A stretch of DNA of 64,000 bases. It comes from Rhodoligotrophos appendicifer. Lineage in GTDB: Bacteria > Pseudomonadota > Alphaproteobacteria > Rhizobiales > Im1. The DNA is taken from assembly GCF_007474605.1 (NCBI RefSeq), contig NZ_VHKL01000002.1, positions 1-64,000 on the forward strand, in the 5' to 3' direction. The position numbers were made by a program, and so were the translations under genes. The notes beneath the pieces were generated by a model, which saw nothing but the letters and a program-made list of their open reading frames with translations, had not been told where the DNA came from and did no database searches. Shown here piece after piece: positions 1 through 8,456 of the stretch (positions are counted from its first letter, which is position 1; the number at the start of each line of letters is the position of its first letter).

Positions 1-134
1 GCGGGGTGCGGCTGATCACGAACATCGTCGGCGCGCCGCTGGATGCGCTGGAGATCGGATGCCCGGTGGAGGTGGTGTGGGACGACCGCCCCGACGGGGT
101 CAGCATTCCCCGCTTCAGGCTGGTGGCGACATGA
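1..134 (+). CDS. OB-fold (DUF35/ACAC-type) acyl-CoA-associated protein, C-terminal fragment
   Basis: Only the last 44 codons lie in the window; the gene enters from the left in the frame beginning at base 3 and stops at the TGA at 132-134. The fragment has the pattern of the C-terminal OB-fold of Zn-ribbon/OB-fold proteins: a residue series ending in GCPVEVVWDD, then a short turn and IPRFRLV. Such proteins bind CoA thioesters and accompany thiolases and acyl-CoA dehydrogenases in steroid, terpene and alicyclic-acid degradation. The stop overlaps the next gene's ATG, so the two are translationally coupled. The zinc ribbon, if present, lies outside the window. Confidence 0.6.
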   Translation, partial: GVRLITNIVGAPLDALEIGCPVEVVWDDRPDGVSIPRFRLVAT

Positions 135-892
135 GCCCGGTTTCAGGACGTCGCCCGGTGGCGGTGGTCACGGGAGGTGCTCGCGGGATCGGGCGGGCCT
201 GCGTGTTGGCGCTGGCGGCCAAGGGCTTCGACGTCGGCGTGGTGGACCTGCTTGCCGAGGCGGCAGAGGCGACGGCCCAGGACGCACGAGGGCTCGGGGC
301 GGATGCGATCGCCGTGCAGGCCGACGTTACGGACCTCGCGGCCAGCTTGCACGCAGCGAGCGCGATCCGCGACAGGCTGGGCGGGATCGACGTGCTGGTG
401 AACAATGCCGGACGGACGATGGGCAAGGGACTGATGGAGATTAGCGAGGAGGAGTGGAGCTCGACGATCGACGTCAATTTGAAGAGCTGCTTCTGCTGGT
501 GCCGGGCCGTGACCCCCATCATGCGCGCGCACGGCGCTGGGCGGATCATCAACATGGCGTCGCTGAACGCGATCACCGGCGGCGTCACCAGCGCGGTGAG
601 CAAATTCGCCTATGCGGCGGCCAAAGGCGGGGTGCTCAGCCTGACCAAGTCGCTGGCGAAGGAGCTGGGGCCCGAGATCGTCGTGAATGCCATCTGCCCG
701 GGTATCATCAAGACGGAATTGACCGCCGGCTTGATCGCCGCCCGGGAAGAGGAGCTGAGCGCCGGGATCACCCTGCGGCGGCTGGGCGTGCCCGAGGACA
801 TCGCCGCTGTGGTGGTCTTCCTGGCGACGGTGGAGCCGAATTTCATGACGGGCCAGCATCTGGTGGTCGATGGCGGGCAGTGGGTGACCTGA
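131..892 (+). CDS. SDR family NAD(P)-dependent oxidoreductase (3-hydroxyacyl/3-oxoacyl type)
   Basis: A 253-residue classical short-chain dehydrogenase. The cofactor motif TGGARGIG is at residues 14-21, NNAG at 91-94, and the catalytic set is Ser144, Tyr161 and Lys165. The Ser-Tyr spacing is 17 residues instead of about 13, so the substrate loop seems to carry a four-residue insertion. The start is the ATG at 131, which overlaps the preceding stop (ATGA); a longer in-frame opening upstream would run through the OB-fold gene. Its place between an OB-fold protein and a crotonase suggests oxidation of a hydroxyacyl-CoA, but the substrate cannot be read from the sequence. Confidence 0.85.
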   Translation: MSPVSGRRPVAVVTGGARGIGRACVLALAAKGFDVGVVDLLAEAAEATAQDARGLGADAIAVQADVTDLAASLHAASAIRDRLGGIDVLVNNAGRTMGKGLMEISEEEWSSTIDVNLKSCFCWCRAVTPIMRAHGAGRIINMASLNAITGGVTSAVSKFAYAAAKGGVLSLTKSLAKELGPEIVVNAICPGIIKTELTAGLIAAREEELSAGITLRRLGVPEDIAAVVVFLATVEPNFMTGQHLVVDGGQWVT

Positions 893-935
893 ACCGGCGC
901 GGCGACAAGCCGGACATGACAGCAGCGGAGGATCG

Positions 936-1754
936 ATGACGGGCGAACAGGTCTATGACGACATCCTGGTGGAGCGCCGGGGAATGGTGGGCTGGATCAC
1001 CATCAACCGGCCGGACCGGTTCAATGCCCTCGATCACAAGACGTTCTCGGAGCTGGCCGCTGCGTTCAAGGCTTTCGGCCATGAGAAGGGCATCGGCGTC
1101 GTGGTGATCACGGGGGCGGGGGAGAAGTCGTTCTCCGCCGGCGGCTTCCTTGGGGATCTCGCGAATTTCTCGACCGAGCAGGGACGGCTGCTGTTCGATG
1201 CGGCCCATGAGCTGCTGACCGCCATGCGCAGGATCCCGCAGCCGGTGATCGCCGCGGTCAACGGCTTCGCCATGGGCGGCGGCAACGAGATCGTGATCTG
1301 CTCGGATCTGGCGATCTCCGCCGAGCATGCCCGCTTCGGACAGACGGGGCCGCGGATCGGCAGCTCACCGGTGTTCGGGGCGACGAACCTGCTGGGCATG
1401 ACGATCGGTGAGAAGAAGGCGCGGGAGGTCTGCTATCTTTGCCGGCAATACACCGCGCAGGAGGCCTTCGACCTGGGCTGGATCAATAAGGTGGTGCCGG
1501 CTGGAGAACTCGAGGCGGAAGTGCAGCGCTGGTGCGAGGAACTTCTGGACAAGAGCCCGGCCTATCTGGAGCTCAGCAAGATCACGTCCAATGTCTGGTG
1601 GGAGATGTTGAGCCCGGCCATGGAACATGCCAAACAGGCCTTGATCCGGATGGCGGGGGGTCCGGAAATGACAGAGGGCGCATCCGCCTTCATGGAAAAG
1701 CGCAAGCCGGATTTCCGGCAGTTCCGGCGTGAGAGCCAGGATCCGGCGGCGTGA
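936..1754 (+). CDS. Crotonase-family protein resembling BadI/MenB (ring-cleaving or ring-forming acyl-CoA enzyme)
   Basis: 272 residues of the enoyl-CoA hydratase/isomerase fold. NRPDRFNAL near the N-terminus and VNGFAMGGGNE (oxyanion hole) are typical. From GEKKAREVCYLCRQY to the KRKPDFRQF tail it resembles 2-ketocyclohexanecarboxyl-CoA hydrolase (BadI) and naphthoate synthase (MenB) more than ordinary hydratases. Where BadI/MenB read GSxD with an essential Asp, this protein reads GSSPVFG, and the family's SGGD/TGGD is AGGFLGD, so its chemistry may differ. It sits between an SDR and two acyl-CoA dehydrogenases, which fits beta-oxidation-like degradation of a cyclic acid. Product is inferred from similarity only. 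Confidence 0.75.
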   Translation: MTGEQVYDDILVERRGMVGWITINRPDRFNALDHKTFSELAAAFKAFGHEKGIGVVVITGAGEKSFSAGGFLGDLANFSTEQGRLLFDAAHELLTAMRRIPQPVIAAVNGFAMGGGNEIVICSDLAISAEHARFGQTGPRIGSSPVFGATNLLGMTIGEKKAREVCYLCRQYTAQEAFDLGWINKVVPAGELEAEVQRWCEELLDKSPAYLELSKITSNVWWEMLSPAMEHAKQALIRMAGGPEMTEGASAFMEKRKPDFRQFRRESQDPAA

Positions 1755-1803
1755 GTTTCGGGCAGCCAAACCAATTGCAGTCACAAGGATGCGGGCCGAT
1801 ACG

Positions 1804-2949
1804 ATGTTGAACTCCGTAGAGGATGGACGCCGGGCGCGGTCGGATATGGCGGTGTTGCGAGCCGAGGTGAGGGATTTCATCGCCGAGGAGGAGCGGGCGG
1901 GCCATATCCAGATCGGTCAGCAGAGCTGGACCACATGGAACCGGGCGTTCTCGATAAGGGCGGCCGCGCGCGGCTTCGTTGCCATGACCTGGCCGAAGCA
2001 GTATGGGGGCCATGAGCGGTCGGCGTTGGAACGGCTGGTGGTCTGTGAGGAGCTTCTCGCGGGCGGCGCGCCGCTCGGGTCGCACTGGATCGCCGATCGC
2101 CAGAGCGGACCCCAGATCCTGCGCAACGGCGCGGAGAGCCTGCGTCAGAAGATCCTGCCCGAGATCGCGGCCGGCCGCTGCACCTTCGGGATCGGCATGA
2201 GCGAGCCGGATTCCGGGTCCGACCTGTCCTCGATCCGGAGCAAGGCGAGCCGGACCGACGGCGGCTGGCTCCTCGATGGCCGCAAAGTGTGGACGACGAA
2301 CGCCCAGCACGCCGAGTACATGATCGTCCTCTGCCGCACCTCGCCCCGCGGTGACGACCGCTATGCCGGCCTGTCGCAGCTGGTCGTGGACATGTCGGCC
2401 CAGGGCGTGGCCGTGCGACCGCTGATCACCCTGGCCGGGGTCCATGAGTTGAACGAAGTGATTTTCGACCAAGTCTTCGTCGCCGATGATCACCTGCTCG
2501 GCCAGGAGGGGGAGGGTTGGCGGCTGGTCACGGAGGAGCTCGCCTTCGAGCGGTCGGGCCCGGACAGATTCCTGTCGACATTCGGCCTGCTGCGCCTGCT
2601 GGTGGAGGCCGTGGGCCCCGAGCCTGACCGGCACGAAGCCATCGAGATCGGCACGCTGGTGGCGCGACTTTCGGCGATCCGTCAATTGTCGCTCGATATC
2701 GCGGGCCGGCTGGAGCGAGGCGAGCGCGTGGGGGGGATCGCGACCATCATGAAGGACCTCGGCACGCAGATGGAGCAGGCAGTGCCGGAAGTCGCCCGCA
2801 AGCTGCTCGACGGTCGGCCCCGGCGCGGCGGATCCGCCGTGGAGGCGGCGCTGGCGGAGGGCATCCTCACTGCGCCCTGTTTCAGCCTGCGCGGCGGGAC
2901 GCGCGAAATCCTCAAGGGGATCATTGCCAAGGAGCTCGGCCTGCGATGA
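1804..2949 (+). CDS. Acyl-CoA dehydrogenase subunit carrying the adenine/substrate-binding half
   Basis: 381 residues. It contains the middle-domain signature MSEPDSGSDLSSIRS and GRKVWTTNAQHAEY, and the C-terminal GTREILKGIIAKELG that closes the FAD site. It lacks the RxxFGxPLxxFQ motif of the last helical domain, which the next gene has. That split is typical of heteromeric acyl-CoA dehydrogenases such as the mycobacterial ChsE pairs. The start is uncertain: ATG 1804 gives the usual N-terminus, while ATG 1789 is in frame and only five codons upstream. It overlaps the following gene by four bases (ATGA), consistent with obligate co-expression. Confidence 0.85.
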   Translation: MLNSVEDGRRARSDMAVLRAEVRDFIAEEERAGHIQIGQQSWTTWNRAFSIRAAARGFVAMTWPKQYGGHERSALERLVVCEELLAGGAPLGSHWIADRQSGPQILRNGAESLRQKILPEIAAGRCTFGIGMSEPDSGSDLSSIRSKASRTDGGWLLDGRKVWTTNAQHAEYMIVLCRTSPRGDDRYAGLSQLVVDMSAQGVAVRPLITLAGVHELNEVIFDQVFVADDHLLGQEGEGWRLVTEELAFERSGPDRFLSTFGLLRLLVEAVGPEPDRHEAIEIGTLVARLSAIRQLSLDIAGRLERGERVGGIATIMKDLGTQMEQAVPEVARKLLDGRPRRGGSAVEAALAEGILTAPCFSLRGGTREILKGIIAKELGLR

Positions 2950-3944
2950 ACGATACCGCAAGACTGCTTGCCGATACGACGACCCGGTTCCTCGCCCGCC
3001 ACACAGAACAGCCCGGTCAGGCCGAAGGGTCGGATTATTGGACCGAGCTCCAGGACACGGGTCTCACTCTGGCCATGGCCGACGCCGAACAGGGGGGCAT
3101 CGAAGCCAGCTGGTCCGAGGCTGCGGTCATCGCCGAGAGCTGGGGATTCCATGCCGCCCCGGGTCCAATCGTCGAGATCCTGCTCGCAAGCCGGTTCGGC
3201 GGCCCTCATGCCGGGTCCGCGACGGTCGCCGCGATCCCGCTCGATCCCGCAGCGCCCCTCGATGCTGCCTGGTATGAGGGGGCGACCATCCTCCTGGCGC
3301 GCCGGCCAGACGGGGACGGGTTCAGGCTTTCGGCCTATCCGATCGCAGGCCTGGAGCCGGTCGCCGACCTGGCCGGCCCGCCCCGGATATTTCTGGAGGT
3401 GAACGCGCTGCCGGAGGCCCTGTCCCTCGAGGACTGGCCCGAAGAGCTCGCACTCGGTGGCGGGCTGCTGACGGCCGCCGCCATGCTGGGCGCCATGGAG
3501 CGCGTCCAGAGCATCGTCATCGACCATGCCAATACGCGCCAGCAATTCGGACGGCCGCTGGGCAAATTCCAGGCGATCCAGTTCATGATCGCGGAGATGG
3601 CCTCAGAGATCACAGTGACGCGGGCGGCGCTGACCGGGGCCCTCGGCCTGGCGGATGCGGGTGCGTGCCGCTCCTTCGATGCGGCCGTGGTCAAGGCCCA
3701 GGCCGGGCGCGCGGCAACGTTGGTGGCGGCGCACGCCCATCAGGTGCTCGGAGCGATCGGCTTCACCGAGGAGCACATGCTGCATCATTTTACCAAGCGA
3801 TTATGGATGTGGCGGGACGATTGGGGGCGCCAGAGCGCTGCAGCAGAGACTGTCGGCCGCGCCGCAGCCGCCGCCGGCGCAGGCGGGCTGTGGCCGTTGA
3901 TCGTCGGGGCGGATATCGGGGCTCAAGAGGCCGCGGCGGGGTGA
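2946..3944 (+). CDS. Acyl-CoA dehydrogenase partner subunit (short, FAD-motif RxxFGxPL)
   Basis: 332 residues, shorter than a typical 380-residue acyl-CoA dehydrogenase. The C-terminal helical domain is well conserved: NTRQQFGRPLGKFQAIQFM, then HQVLGAIGFTEEHMLHHFTKR, both CaiA/ChsE-like. The middle-domain motif SEPxxGSD, present in the preceding protein, is missing here. The complementary loss suggests an alpha2beta2 enzyme with FAD held at the subunit interface. Translation is coupled to the upstream gene by an ATGA overlap. It ends the tight operon; 187 bases with no recognisable gene follow before the metallo-hydrolase. Confidence 0.85.
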   Translation: MNDTARLLADTTTRFLARHTEQPGQAEGSDYWTELQDTGLTLAMADAEQGGIEASWSEAAVIAESWGFHAAPGPIVEILLASRFGGPHAGSATVAAIPLDPAAPLDAAWYEGATILLARRPDGDGFRLSAYPIAGLEPVADLAGPPRIFLEVNALPEALSLEDWPEELALGGGLLTAAAMLGAMERVQSIVIDHANTRQQFGRPLGKFQAIQFMIAEMASEITVTRAALTGALGLADAGACRSFDAAVVKAQAGRAATLVAAHAHQVLGAIGFTEEHMLHHFTKRLWMWRDDWGRQSAAAETVGRAAAAAGAGGLWPLIVGADIGAQEAAAG

Positions 3945-4131
3945 AGGCGCGCACCTCGCAAGGTGCTGGAGCATGGTGTCGCTGACGTAAAGGTCTTCCC
4001 TCTCGGGTCACCCCGGCCTAGAAGCTCCGAACGCAGCGCGCTATCCTGCGGGAGACTTTGGGCCCCGACCCCGTCGGCCGGGATGCCCAGCCCCACCTTA
4101 CGGAGATCCTCGACCAGTGCAGAAGACGGCG

Positions 4132-5178
4132 ATGTCACCGGCGGAAACGCCCGGAATGATCTATCCCTTTCCCGAGCCGCCAGGGTTCGGTGAGTTGCGC
4201 GAAGTAGCACCAGGACTGCTTTGGACCCGCATTCCCCTGCCGTTCCGCCTGGACCATGTGAACATCTACCTGATCGAGGACGGCGACGGCTGGGCCGTGC
4301 TGGATACCGGCATCGGCAATGATCCGACACGAGAGATCTGGCAGAAGCTGGTGGAAGGGCCGCTGGCCGGGCGGCCACTGACGCGGCTGATCGTGACGCA
4401 TTTCCACCCCGATCACATCGGCCTCGCAGGGTGGCTCTGCGAGCGCTACGGGTTGCCGCTGCTGACCAGCCTCAGCTGCTATCTCGGCTGCCTGAACATC
4501 TCGCTGAAGCCCGGATCGCTGGAGGCGCAGCCTTATCGGGAGTTCTATCTCCGCCACGGAATGGCGACCGAGACGGCCGATCTCGTGGCCACCCAGGGGC
4601 ACGACTATCTGAGGATGGTGACCCCGCTGCCGCCGACCTTCTCGCGGGTCGTCGCCGGTGACGTGTTGAGGATCGGTGGCCGGGATTTCGACGTGCTGAT
4701 GGGGGACGGCCACGCCCCGGACCAGATCATGCTGTCCTGTGCGGCCGACAAGATCTTCCTGGCGGCCGACCAGGTGCTGGCCAAGATTACGCCCAATATC
4801 AGCATCTGGGAGGTCGACCCGGACGGAGACCCGCTGGGTCTCTATCTGCGCTCCTTGCGAAGTCTGGCGGAGCGGATCGATCCCGAGGCGCTGGTGCTGC
4901 CCGGACATCAGCTGCCCTTCTACGGTCTGCAGGCGCGGTGCCGGGAACTGGCGGCGCATCACGAGGAACGCTGCCGGAGAATCGCCGAGGCCTGCCGGCA
5001 GGGGGCGAAGTCGATCGCAGACCTGGTGCCCGTGCTGTTCACACGGCCGCTCGATCCGCACCAGATGAGCTTCGCGTTCAGCGAGACCCATGCCCATGTG
5101 AACAGCATGGTGCGGACCGGCGAACTGGTCTGGCAGAGGGCCATGGACGGACGGATGAGGGTCGTGCTGGCCGGATAG
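4132..5178 (+). CDS. MBL-fold metallo-hydrolase
   Basis: About 348 residues of the metallo-beta-lactamase fold. The zinc motif THFHPDHIG follows DTGIGND, a later GDGHAPDQ supplies the next His, FLAADQVL the bridging Asp and LPGHQLPF the last His, so the dinuclear site looks complete. Relatives hydrolyse thioesters, lactones or glutathione conjugates. It is separated from the acyl-CoA operon by 187 bases but shares its direction. The start is uncertain: GTG 4117, ATG 4132 and ATG 4156 are all in frame; 4132 was chosen as the first ATG. It ends six bases from a convergent diguanylate cyclase gene. Confidence 0.8.
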   Translation: MSPAETPGMIYPFPEPPGFGELREVAPGLLWTRIPLPFRLDHVNIYLIEDGDGWAVLDTGIGNDPTREIWQKLVEGPLAGRPLTRLIVTHFHPDHIGLAGWLCERYGLPLLTSLSCYLGCLNISLKPGSLEAQPYREFYLRHGMATETADLVATQGHDYLRMVTPLPPTFSRVVAGDVLRIGGRDFDVLMGDGHAPDQIMLSCAADKIFLAADQVLAKITPNISIWEVDPDGDPLGLYLRSLRSLAERIDPEALVLPGHQLPFYGLQARCRELAAHHEERCRRIAEACRQGAKSIADLVPVLFTRPLDPHQMSFAFSETHAHVNSMVRTGELVWQRAMDGRMRVVLAG

Positions 5179-5184
5179 CGGGTC

Positions 5185-5985
5185 TCAGACCGCCAAAGAC
5201 GGGGGAGCTTCGTATTTCGATTGAAGAATCGAGGCCAGGTCGTCGGACACGGACACGCAGTTCCGACCAGACGCCTTGGCCTTGTAGAGCGCTCGATCGG
5301 CTTCGGTATAGAGGCTGTCGATGGACCGACCGGTGCGGATCGCGGCGCCGACGGATATGGTGACCTGCACGGCCACCCCTTCGGCAACCAACGGGACCGG
5401 CCCGTGGCGATTGCAGAAGGCATTCAGCCGGTCGTAAATGTCCTGCGGCGGACCATCCTTGACCAGGAGTGCGAATTCGTCGCCGCCCATTCGCCCGAGG
5501 ATGCCAAGGCCCTCAAACTCCCTGGACATGCGATCGGCAAAGAGCTTCAGCACATAATCGCCGATGCGATGGCCGTGCGTGTCATTGATCAGCTTGAAAT
5601 GATCGATGTCGATGATCGCCAAGATCATATAGGCGAAGGGCGTCCGATCGAGATCGTCCAGGAGCGCGCGCCGGTTCGGCAGGCCGGTCAGCGGATCCGT
5701 CCGGCTCAGCTTCTCCACCTCCAGCTTCGCATTCCAAAGTGCGATGTGAGAGCGGCCAATCGTATAGGCGATCGGTCCGGCAATGCCGCCCGCCACAATG
5801 ACCGTGATCACCCATGAACGGATTGCGGCCTGCCAATCGGAAAAGAAGATGAGCTGATTGGTGACGTCTGCAGCCAAGGCGATCGCGACCGCCAGCAGCA
5901 TGATGCGCGCCACGAAGGGCAGCAGAGCGGATTCGTCGCGAACGATGGGATTCGTGACCAGCTCTGAAAATCTACGCACAAGCAC
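5185..5985 (-). CDS. Membrane-bound GGDEF diguanylate cyclase
   Basis: 266 residues. Two hydrophobic segments (about 24-48 and 57-76) precede a cytoplasmic GGDEF domain starting at DPLTGLPNR (97-105), with NDTHGHRIGD near 134 and an intact GGDEF at 167-171. This should make cyclic di-GMP at the membrane. The RxxD product-inhibition site normally five residues before GGDEF is absent. No sensory domain beyond the short helices is visible. The GTG start at 5985 is supported by AGGAG four bases upstream. The gene converges on the metallo-hydrolase with almost no intergenic space and has no obvious functional link to it. Confidence 0.88.
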   Translation of the reverse strand: MLVRRFSELVTNPIVRDESALLPFVARIMLLAVAIALAADVTNQLIFFSDWQAAIRSWVITVIVAGGIAGPIAYTIGRSHIALWNAKLEVEKLSRTDPLTGLPNRRALLDDLDRTPFAYMILAIIDIDHFKLINDTHGHRIGDYVLKLFADRMSREFEGLGILGRMGGDEFALLVKDGPPQDIYDRLNAFCNRHGPVPLVAEGVAVQVTISVGAAIRTGRSIDSLYTEADRALYKAKASGRNCVSVSDDLASILQSKYEAPPSLAV

Positions 5986-6085
5986 CTCACTCCTGAGGAG
6001 CTAAGATAGGAAATGTGGAGCTTGCTTGCAATTCGAGCGGCCCGCTGCCCCCTCCGGACGCGTCGCGCGCTGGTCTGAAAATTAG

Positions 6086-6125
6086 TTTGCCAAAAGGCGA
6101 AGTTTCGATATAGTTCGCCAAATGG
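6086..6125 (+). promoter_or_regulatory. Promoter with repeated half-sites in front of the ArsR/SRPBCC pair
   Basis: TTTGCCAAAAGG (6086-6097) is repeated as TTCGCCAAATGG (6114-6125), ten of twelve bases identical and 28 bases apart. GGCGAA (6096-6101) and TTCGCC (6114-6119) also form an inverted repeat with a 12-base spacer. A sigma70-like pair, TTGCCA (6087-6092) and TATAGT (6109-6114) with 16 bases between, is interleaved with these elements. Transcription would then start at about 6121, essentially at the ATG at 6122. The arrangement suggests autoregulation by the ArsR protein. Functional assignment is inference. Confidence 0.5.
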
Positions 6126-6472
6126 AAAACTATATGGCTTCCCTCGATGCGGCATTTCATGCCCTGGCCGATCCCACGCGACGCGCGGTCGTCAGCCGCC
6201 TCGTGCGCGGCCCGGCCCCGGTGAAGGAACTGGCTGCGCCCTTCGCCATGGGGCTGCCCGCTTTCTTAAAACATCTTCGGGTGCTGGAGACAGACGGCCT
6301 GATCCGATCCGAGAAGGTCGGTCGCGTCCGCACCTGCTGGGTGAACAGCGACAGGCTGGCGGCCGCCGAAGGCTGGCTGTCCCAGCAACGCGCGCTCTGG
6401 CAGGCCAGTGCTGACCGGCTTGCCGATTATGTCGAATTGCAGATGCCAAGGAGCATGGACGATGGCGGCTGA
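6122..6472 (+). CDS. ArsR-family winged-helix repressor
   Basis: 116 residues. FHALADPTRRAVVSRL and VKELAAPF..LPAFLKHLRVLE are the dimerisation and recognition helices of the ArsR subclass that precedes SRPBCC/AHSA1 genes. There are no clustered cysteines, so it is not an obvious metal sensor. It overlaps the next gene by 11 bases. The ATG at 6122 would give a nearly leaderless message from the promoter described; ATG 6134, with GGAAA upstream, is the alternative. The repressor probably controls its own two-gene operon in response to an unknown signal. Confidence 0.88.
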   Translation: MENYMASLDAAFHALADPTRRAVVSRLVRGPAPVKELAAPFAMGLPAFLKHLRVLETDGLIRSEKVGRVRTCWVNSDRLAAAEGWLSQQRALWQASADRLADYVELQMPRSMDDGG

Positions 6473-6932
6473 AGATCACGAACTGACCATTTCGCGTTAC
6501 ATCAATGCGCCGCCCGCGAGGGTCTGGACGGCGTGGAGCACGGCCGAACATCTGGAAAAATGGTGGATCCCGGCGCCCATCGAATGCAAGGTGATCACGC
6601 TGGACCTCCGGCCCGGCGGCGGGTTCGAGACGCTGATGCGCGAGGGTGGCGGCGCCTTCCAACCCCATGTCAACGGGTGCTTCCTGGAGGTCATTCCGGA
6701 AGCGCGCCTCGCCTTTACGACAGTGATGAGCGCAGGGTGGAAGCCGATCGAGCCGTGGTTGGCGCTGACGGCGATCATGAGTTTCGAGGCCGTCGGGAAG
6801 GGCACCCAGTATTCGGCCCGTGTCCTGCACAAGACCGAATCCGACTCCCGCAAGCATGAAGAGATGGGGTTCCAGGAGGGGTGGGGGACAGCGATCAACC
6901 AGCTCGCGCAGCTCGTCGAAGGACCGGTGTAA
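6462..6932 (+). CDS. SRPBCC (AHSA1-like) ligand-binding protein
   Basis: 156 residues with the START/Bet v1-like pattern: ISRYINAPPARVWTAW at the N-terminus, then EHLEKWW, and a C-terminal helix KHEEMGFQEGWGTAINQLA. These proteins bind hydrophobic ligands in a deep cavity and commonly pair with ArsR regulators. AAGGAG eight bases before ATG 6462 fixes the start inside the end of the ArsR gene, so the two are co-translated. No catalytic residues can be assigned; binding or sequestration of a small molecule is the conservative reading. Confidence 0.87.
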   Translation: MAAEDHELTISRYINAPPARVWTAWSTAEHLEKWWIPAPIECKVITLDLRPGGGFETLMREGGGAFQPHVNGCFLEVIPEARLAFTTVMSAGWKPIEPWLALTAIMSFEAVGKGTQYSARVLHKTESDSRKHEEMGFQEGWGTAINQLAQLVEGPV

Positions 6933-7007
6933 CCCGGGTTCAGCTAAGATCTCACGAGTTGGGGCGACCGTCCAAGCGTGGCCGGCCGCCCTGTCTTGGT
7001 CGCCGAC

Positions 7008-7844
7008 TCAGGCCTGGATGAACGCCAGCAGATCCGGATTGAGCACCTCGGCATGGGTCGTCAACATGCCATGGGGGAAGCCCGGGTAGACTTTCAGCGT
7101 ACCGTTCTTCAAGAGCTTCACGGAGAGGCGGGATGCGTCGTCGATCGGCACGACCTGATCGTCGTCGCCATGAGCGACCAGGGTTGGCACCGAGATCGCC
7201 TGAAGATCCTGGGTCTGATCGGTCTCGGAGAACGCCTTGATCCCCTCGTAATGAGCCTTGGCGCTGCCGTTCATGCCTTGGCGCCACCAATTGTCGATCA
7301 CACCCTGGGAGATCTTCGCACCCGGCCGGTTGAAGCCGTAGAACGGGCCGCTGGCCACGTCGACATAGAATTGGGAACGATTGGCGGCCAGGGCAGCCCG
7401 GAAGCCGTCGAACACTTCGATGGGGGTGCCGCCGGGATTGCTCGCGGTCTTCACCATGAGCGGTGGTATCGCGCTCACCAGTATCGCCTTGGCGACGCGG
7501 CCCTGGGGCTCGCCATGTTGGGCCACGTAACGAGCCACCTCGCCGCCGCCGGTGGAATGGCCGATATGGATGGCCTCGCGCAGGTCGAGATGTGCGGCCA
7601 CCGCCGCGGCATCGGCGGCATAATGGTCCATGTCATGGCCGTCGCTGACTTGGGCCGAGCGACCGTGGCCGCGACGGTCGTGGGCGATGACGCGAAAGCC
7701 CTTGCCGAGGAAATACAGCATCTGGGTATCCCAGTCGTCGGCGGAGAGCGGCCAGCCATGGTGGAACATGATCGGCTGGGCCGTCTTCGAACCCCAATCC
7801 TTGTAATAGATGTCGACGCCGTCCTTCGTTGTGACCATCGGCAT
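7008..7844 (-). CDS. Alpha/beta hydrolase, cofactor-free haloperoxidase type
   Basis: 278 residues. The nucleophile elbow GHSTGGG places Ser97, HGDDDQVVP supplies the acid near 227-228, and GFPHG supplies His258, a complete triad. [12 protein letters not shown] and [10 protein letters not shown] are characteristic of non-heme chloroperoxidases and arylesterases. Such enzymes hydrolyse esters and can form peracids. Start ATG 7844 follows AAGGGA with suitable spacing; the open frame extends further upstream but without a credible ribosome site or conserved residues. No signal peptide is visible, so it is cytoplasmic. It stands alone, converging on the SRPBCC gene. Confidence 0.88.
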   Translation of the reverse strand: MPMVTTKDGVDIYYKDWGSKTAQPIMFHHGWPLSADDWDTQMLYFLGKGFRVIAHDRRGHGRSAQVSDGHDMDHYAADAAAVAAHLDLREAIHIGHSTGGGEVARYVAQHGEPQGRVAKAILVSAIPPLMVKTASNPGGTPIEVFDGFRAALAANRSQFYVDVASGPFYGFNRPGAKISQGVIDNWWRQGMNGSAKAHYEGIKAFSETDQTQDLQAISVPTLVAHGDDDQVVPIDDASRLSVKLLKNGTLKVYPGFPHGMLTTHAEVLNPDLLAFIQA

Positions 7845-8000
7845 AGGTATCCCTTTCTCACGTCTCGTGGTTTTCCGGGAGGAAACTGGTCCATCGCCGC
7901 CGCACTCTGCTGCGCCAGATGTTGTCATGATGGTGCCAGGATGATGACGCCGGGAAAACCGTACAATCGGATTACCTGCCCATACGAGCGGCTAGGAGAG

Positions 8001-8360
8001 CTAGACCTTGGTGTACGTCTCCGCAGGCCGAGGAGCGGCGACGGGTCGCCGATTGTCGTCGCGGGGGATGGCGCTGCCTTCCTGGCCGCGGCACATGCGC
8101 ATGGCCTCGGCCAGGGAAAGATCACGAAACGGGGTGAAGGCAAAGAGCTTCGGGGTCACCAGCAGGGTACAGACGCCCTTGCTCTTCTCGATCCGAAGGC
8201 ATACCGGCCGGTTCTGGACAGTGGTCATGAGCCCGCCGATGGTGCGGCATCGGGAGACGACCGCCTCGGTCGGCAATTCAATGATGACGTCCCGCATCGG
8301 CCTGGCCGGTTCGGGAACAGCCAGTGCGGCGAGAAGCACCAGCGGAGCGAGGTGTGACAT
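8001..8360 (-). CDS. Hypothetical small secreted protein
   Basis: 119 residues with an N-terminal hydrophobic stretch (LAPLVLLAALAVP, residues 4-16) like a signal peptide. The mature part has four cysteines, including one in AMRMCRGQEGS, and a basic proline-rich end. I do not recognise a family. It is transcribed in the same direction as the haloperoxidase-type hydrolase, about 155 bases upstream of it, with no shared operator seen. The reading frame is simple and the codon use matches its neighbours, so it is probably a real gene, but function is unknown. Confidence 0.55.
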   Translation of the reverse strand: MSHLAPLVLLAALAVPEPARPMRDVIIELPTEAVVSRCRTIGGLMTTVQNRPVCLRIEKSKGVCTLLVTPKLFAFTPFRDLSLAEAMRMCRGQEGSAIPRDDNRRPVAAPRPAETYTKV

Positions 8361-8456
8361 GGCCGTGCAGGTTAGGACCGGCCTGCCGCGAAGTCACGCC
8401 CGGAGTGACACTCGTGACAGGCTGGCCGGACGTGGCTCGCAAGAGTTTGTTGAAGA

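Noticed and set aside
6963-7004. Inverted repeat GGCGACC / GGTCGCC between two convergent genes
   Set aside because: A 28-base loop and seven-base arms, partly inside the hydrolase gene's end region; too weak to call a terminator.
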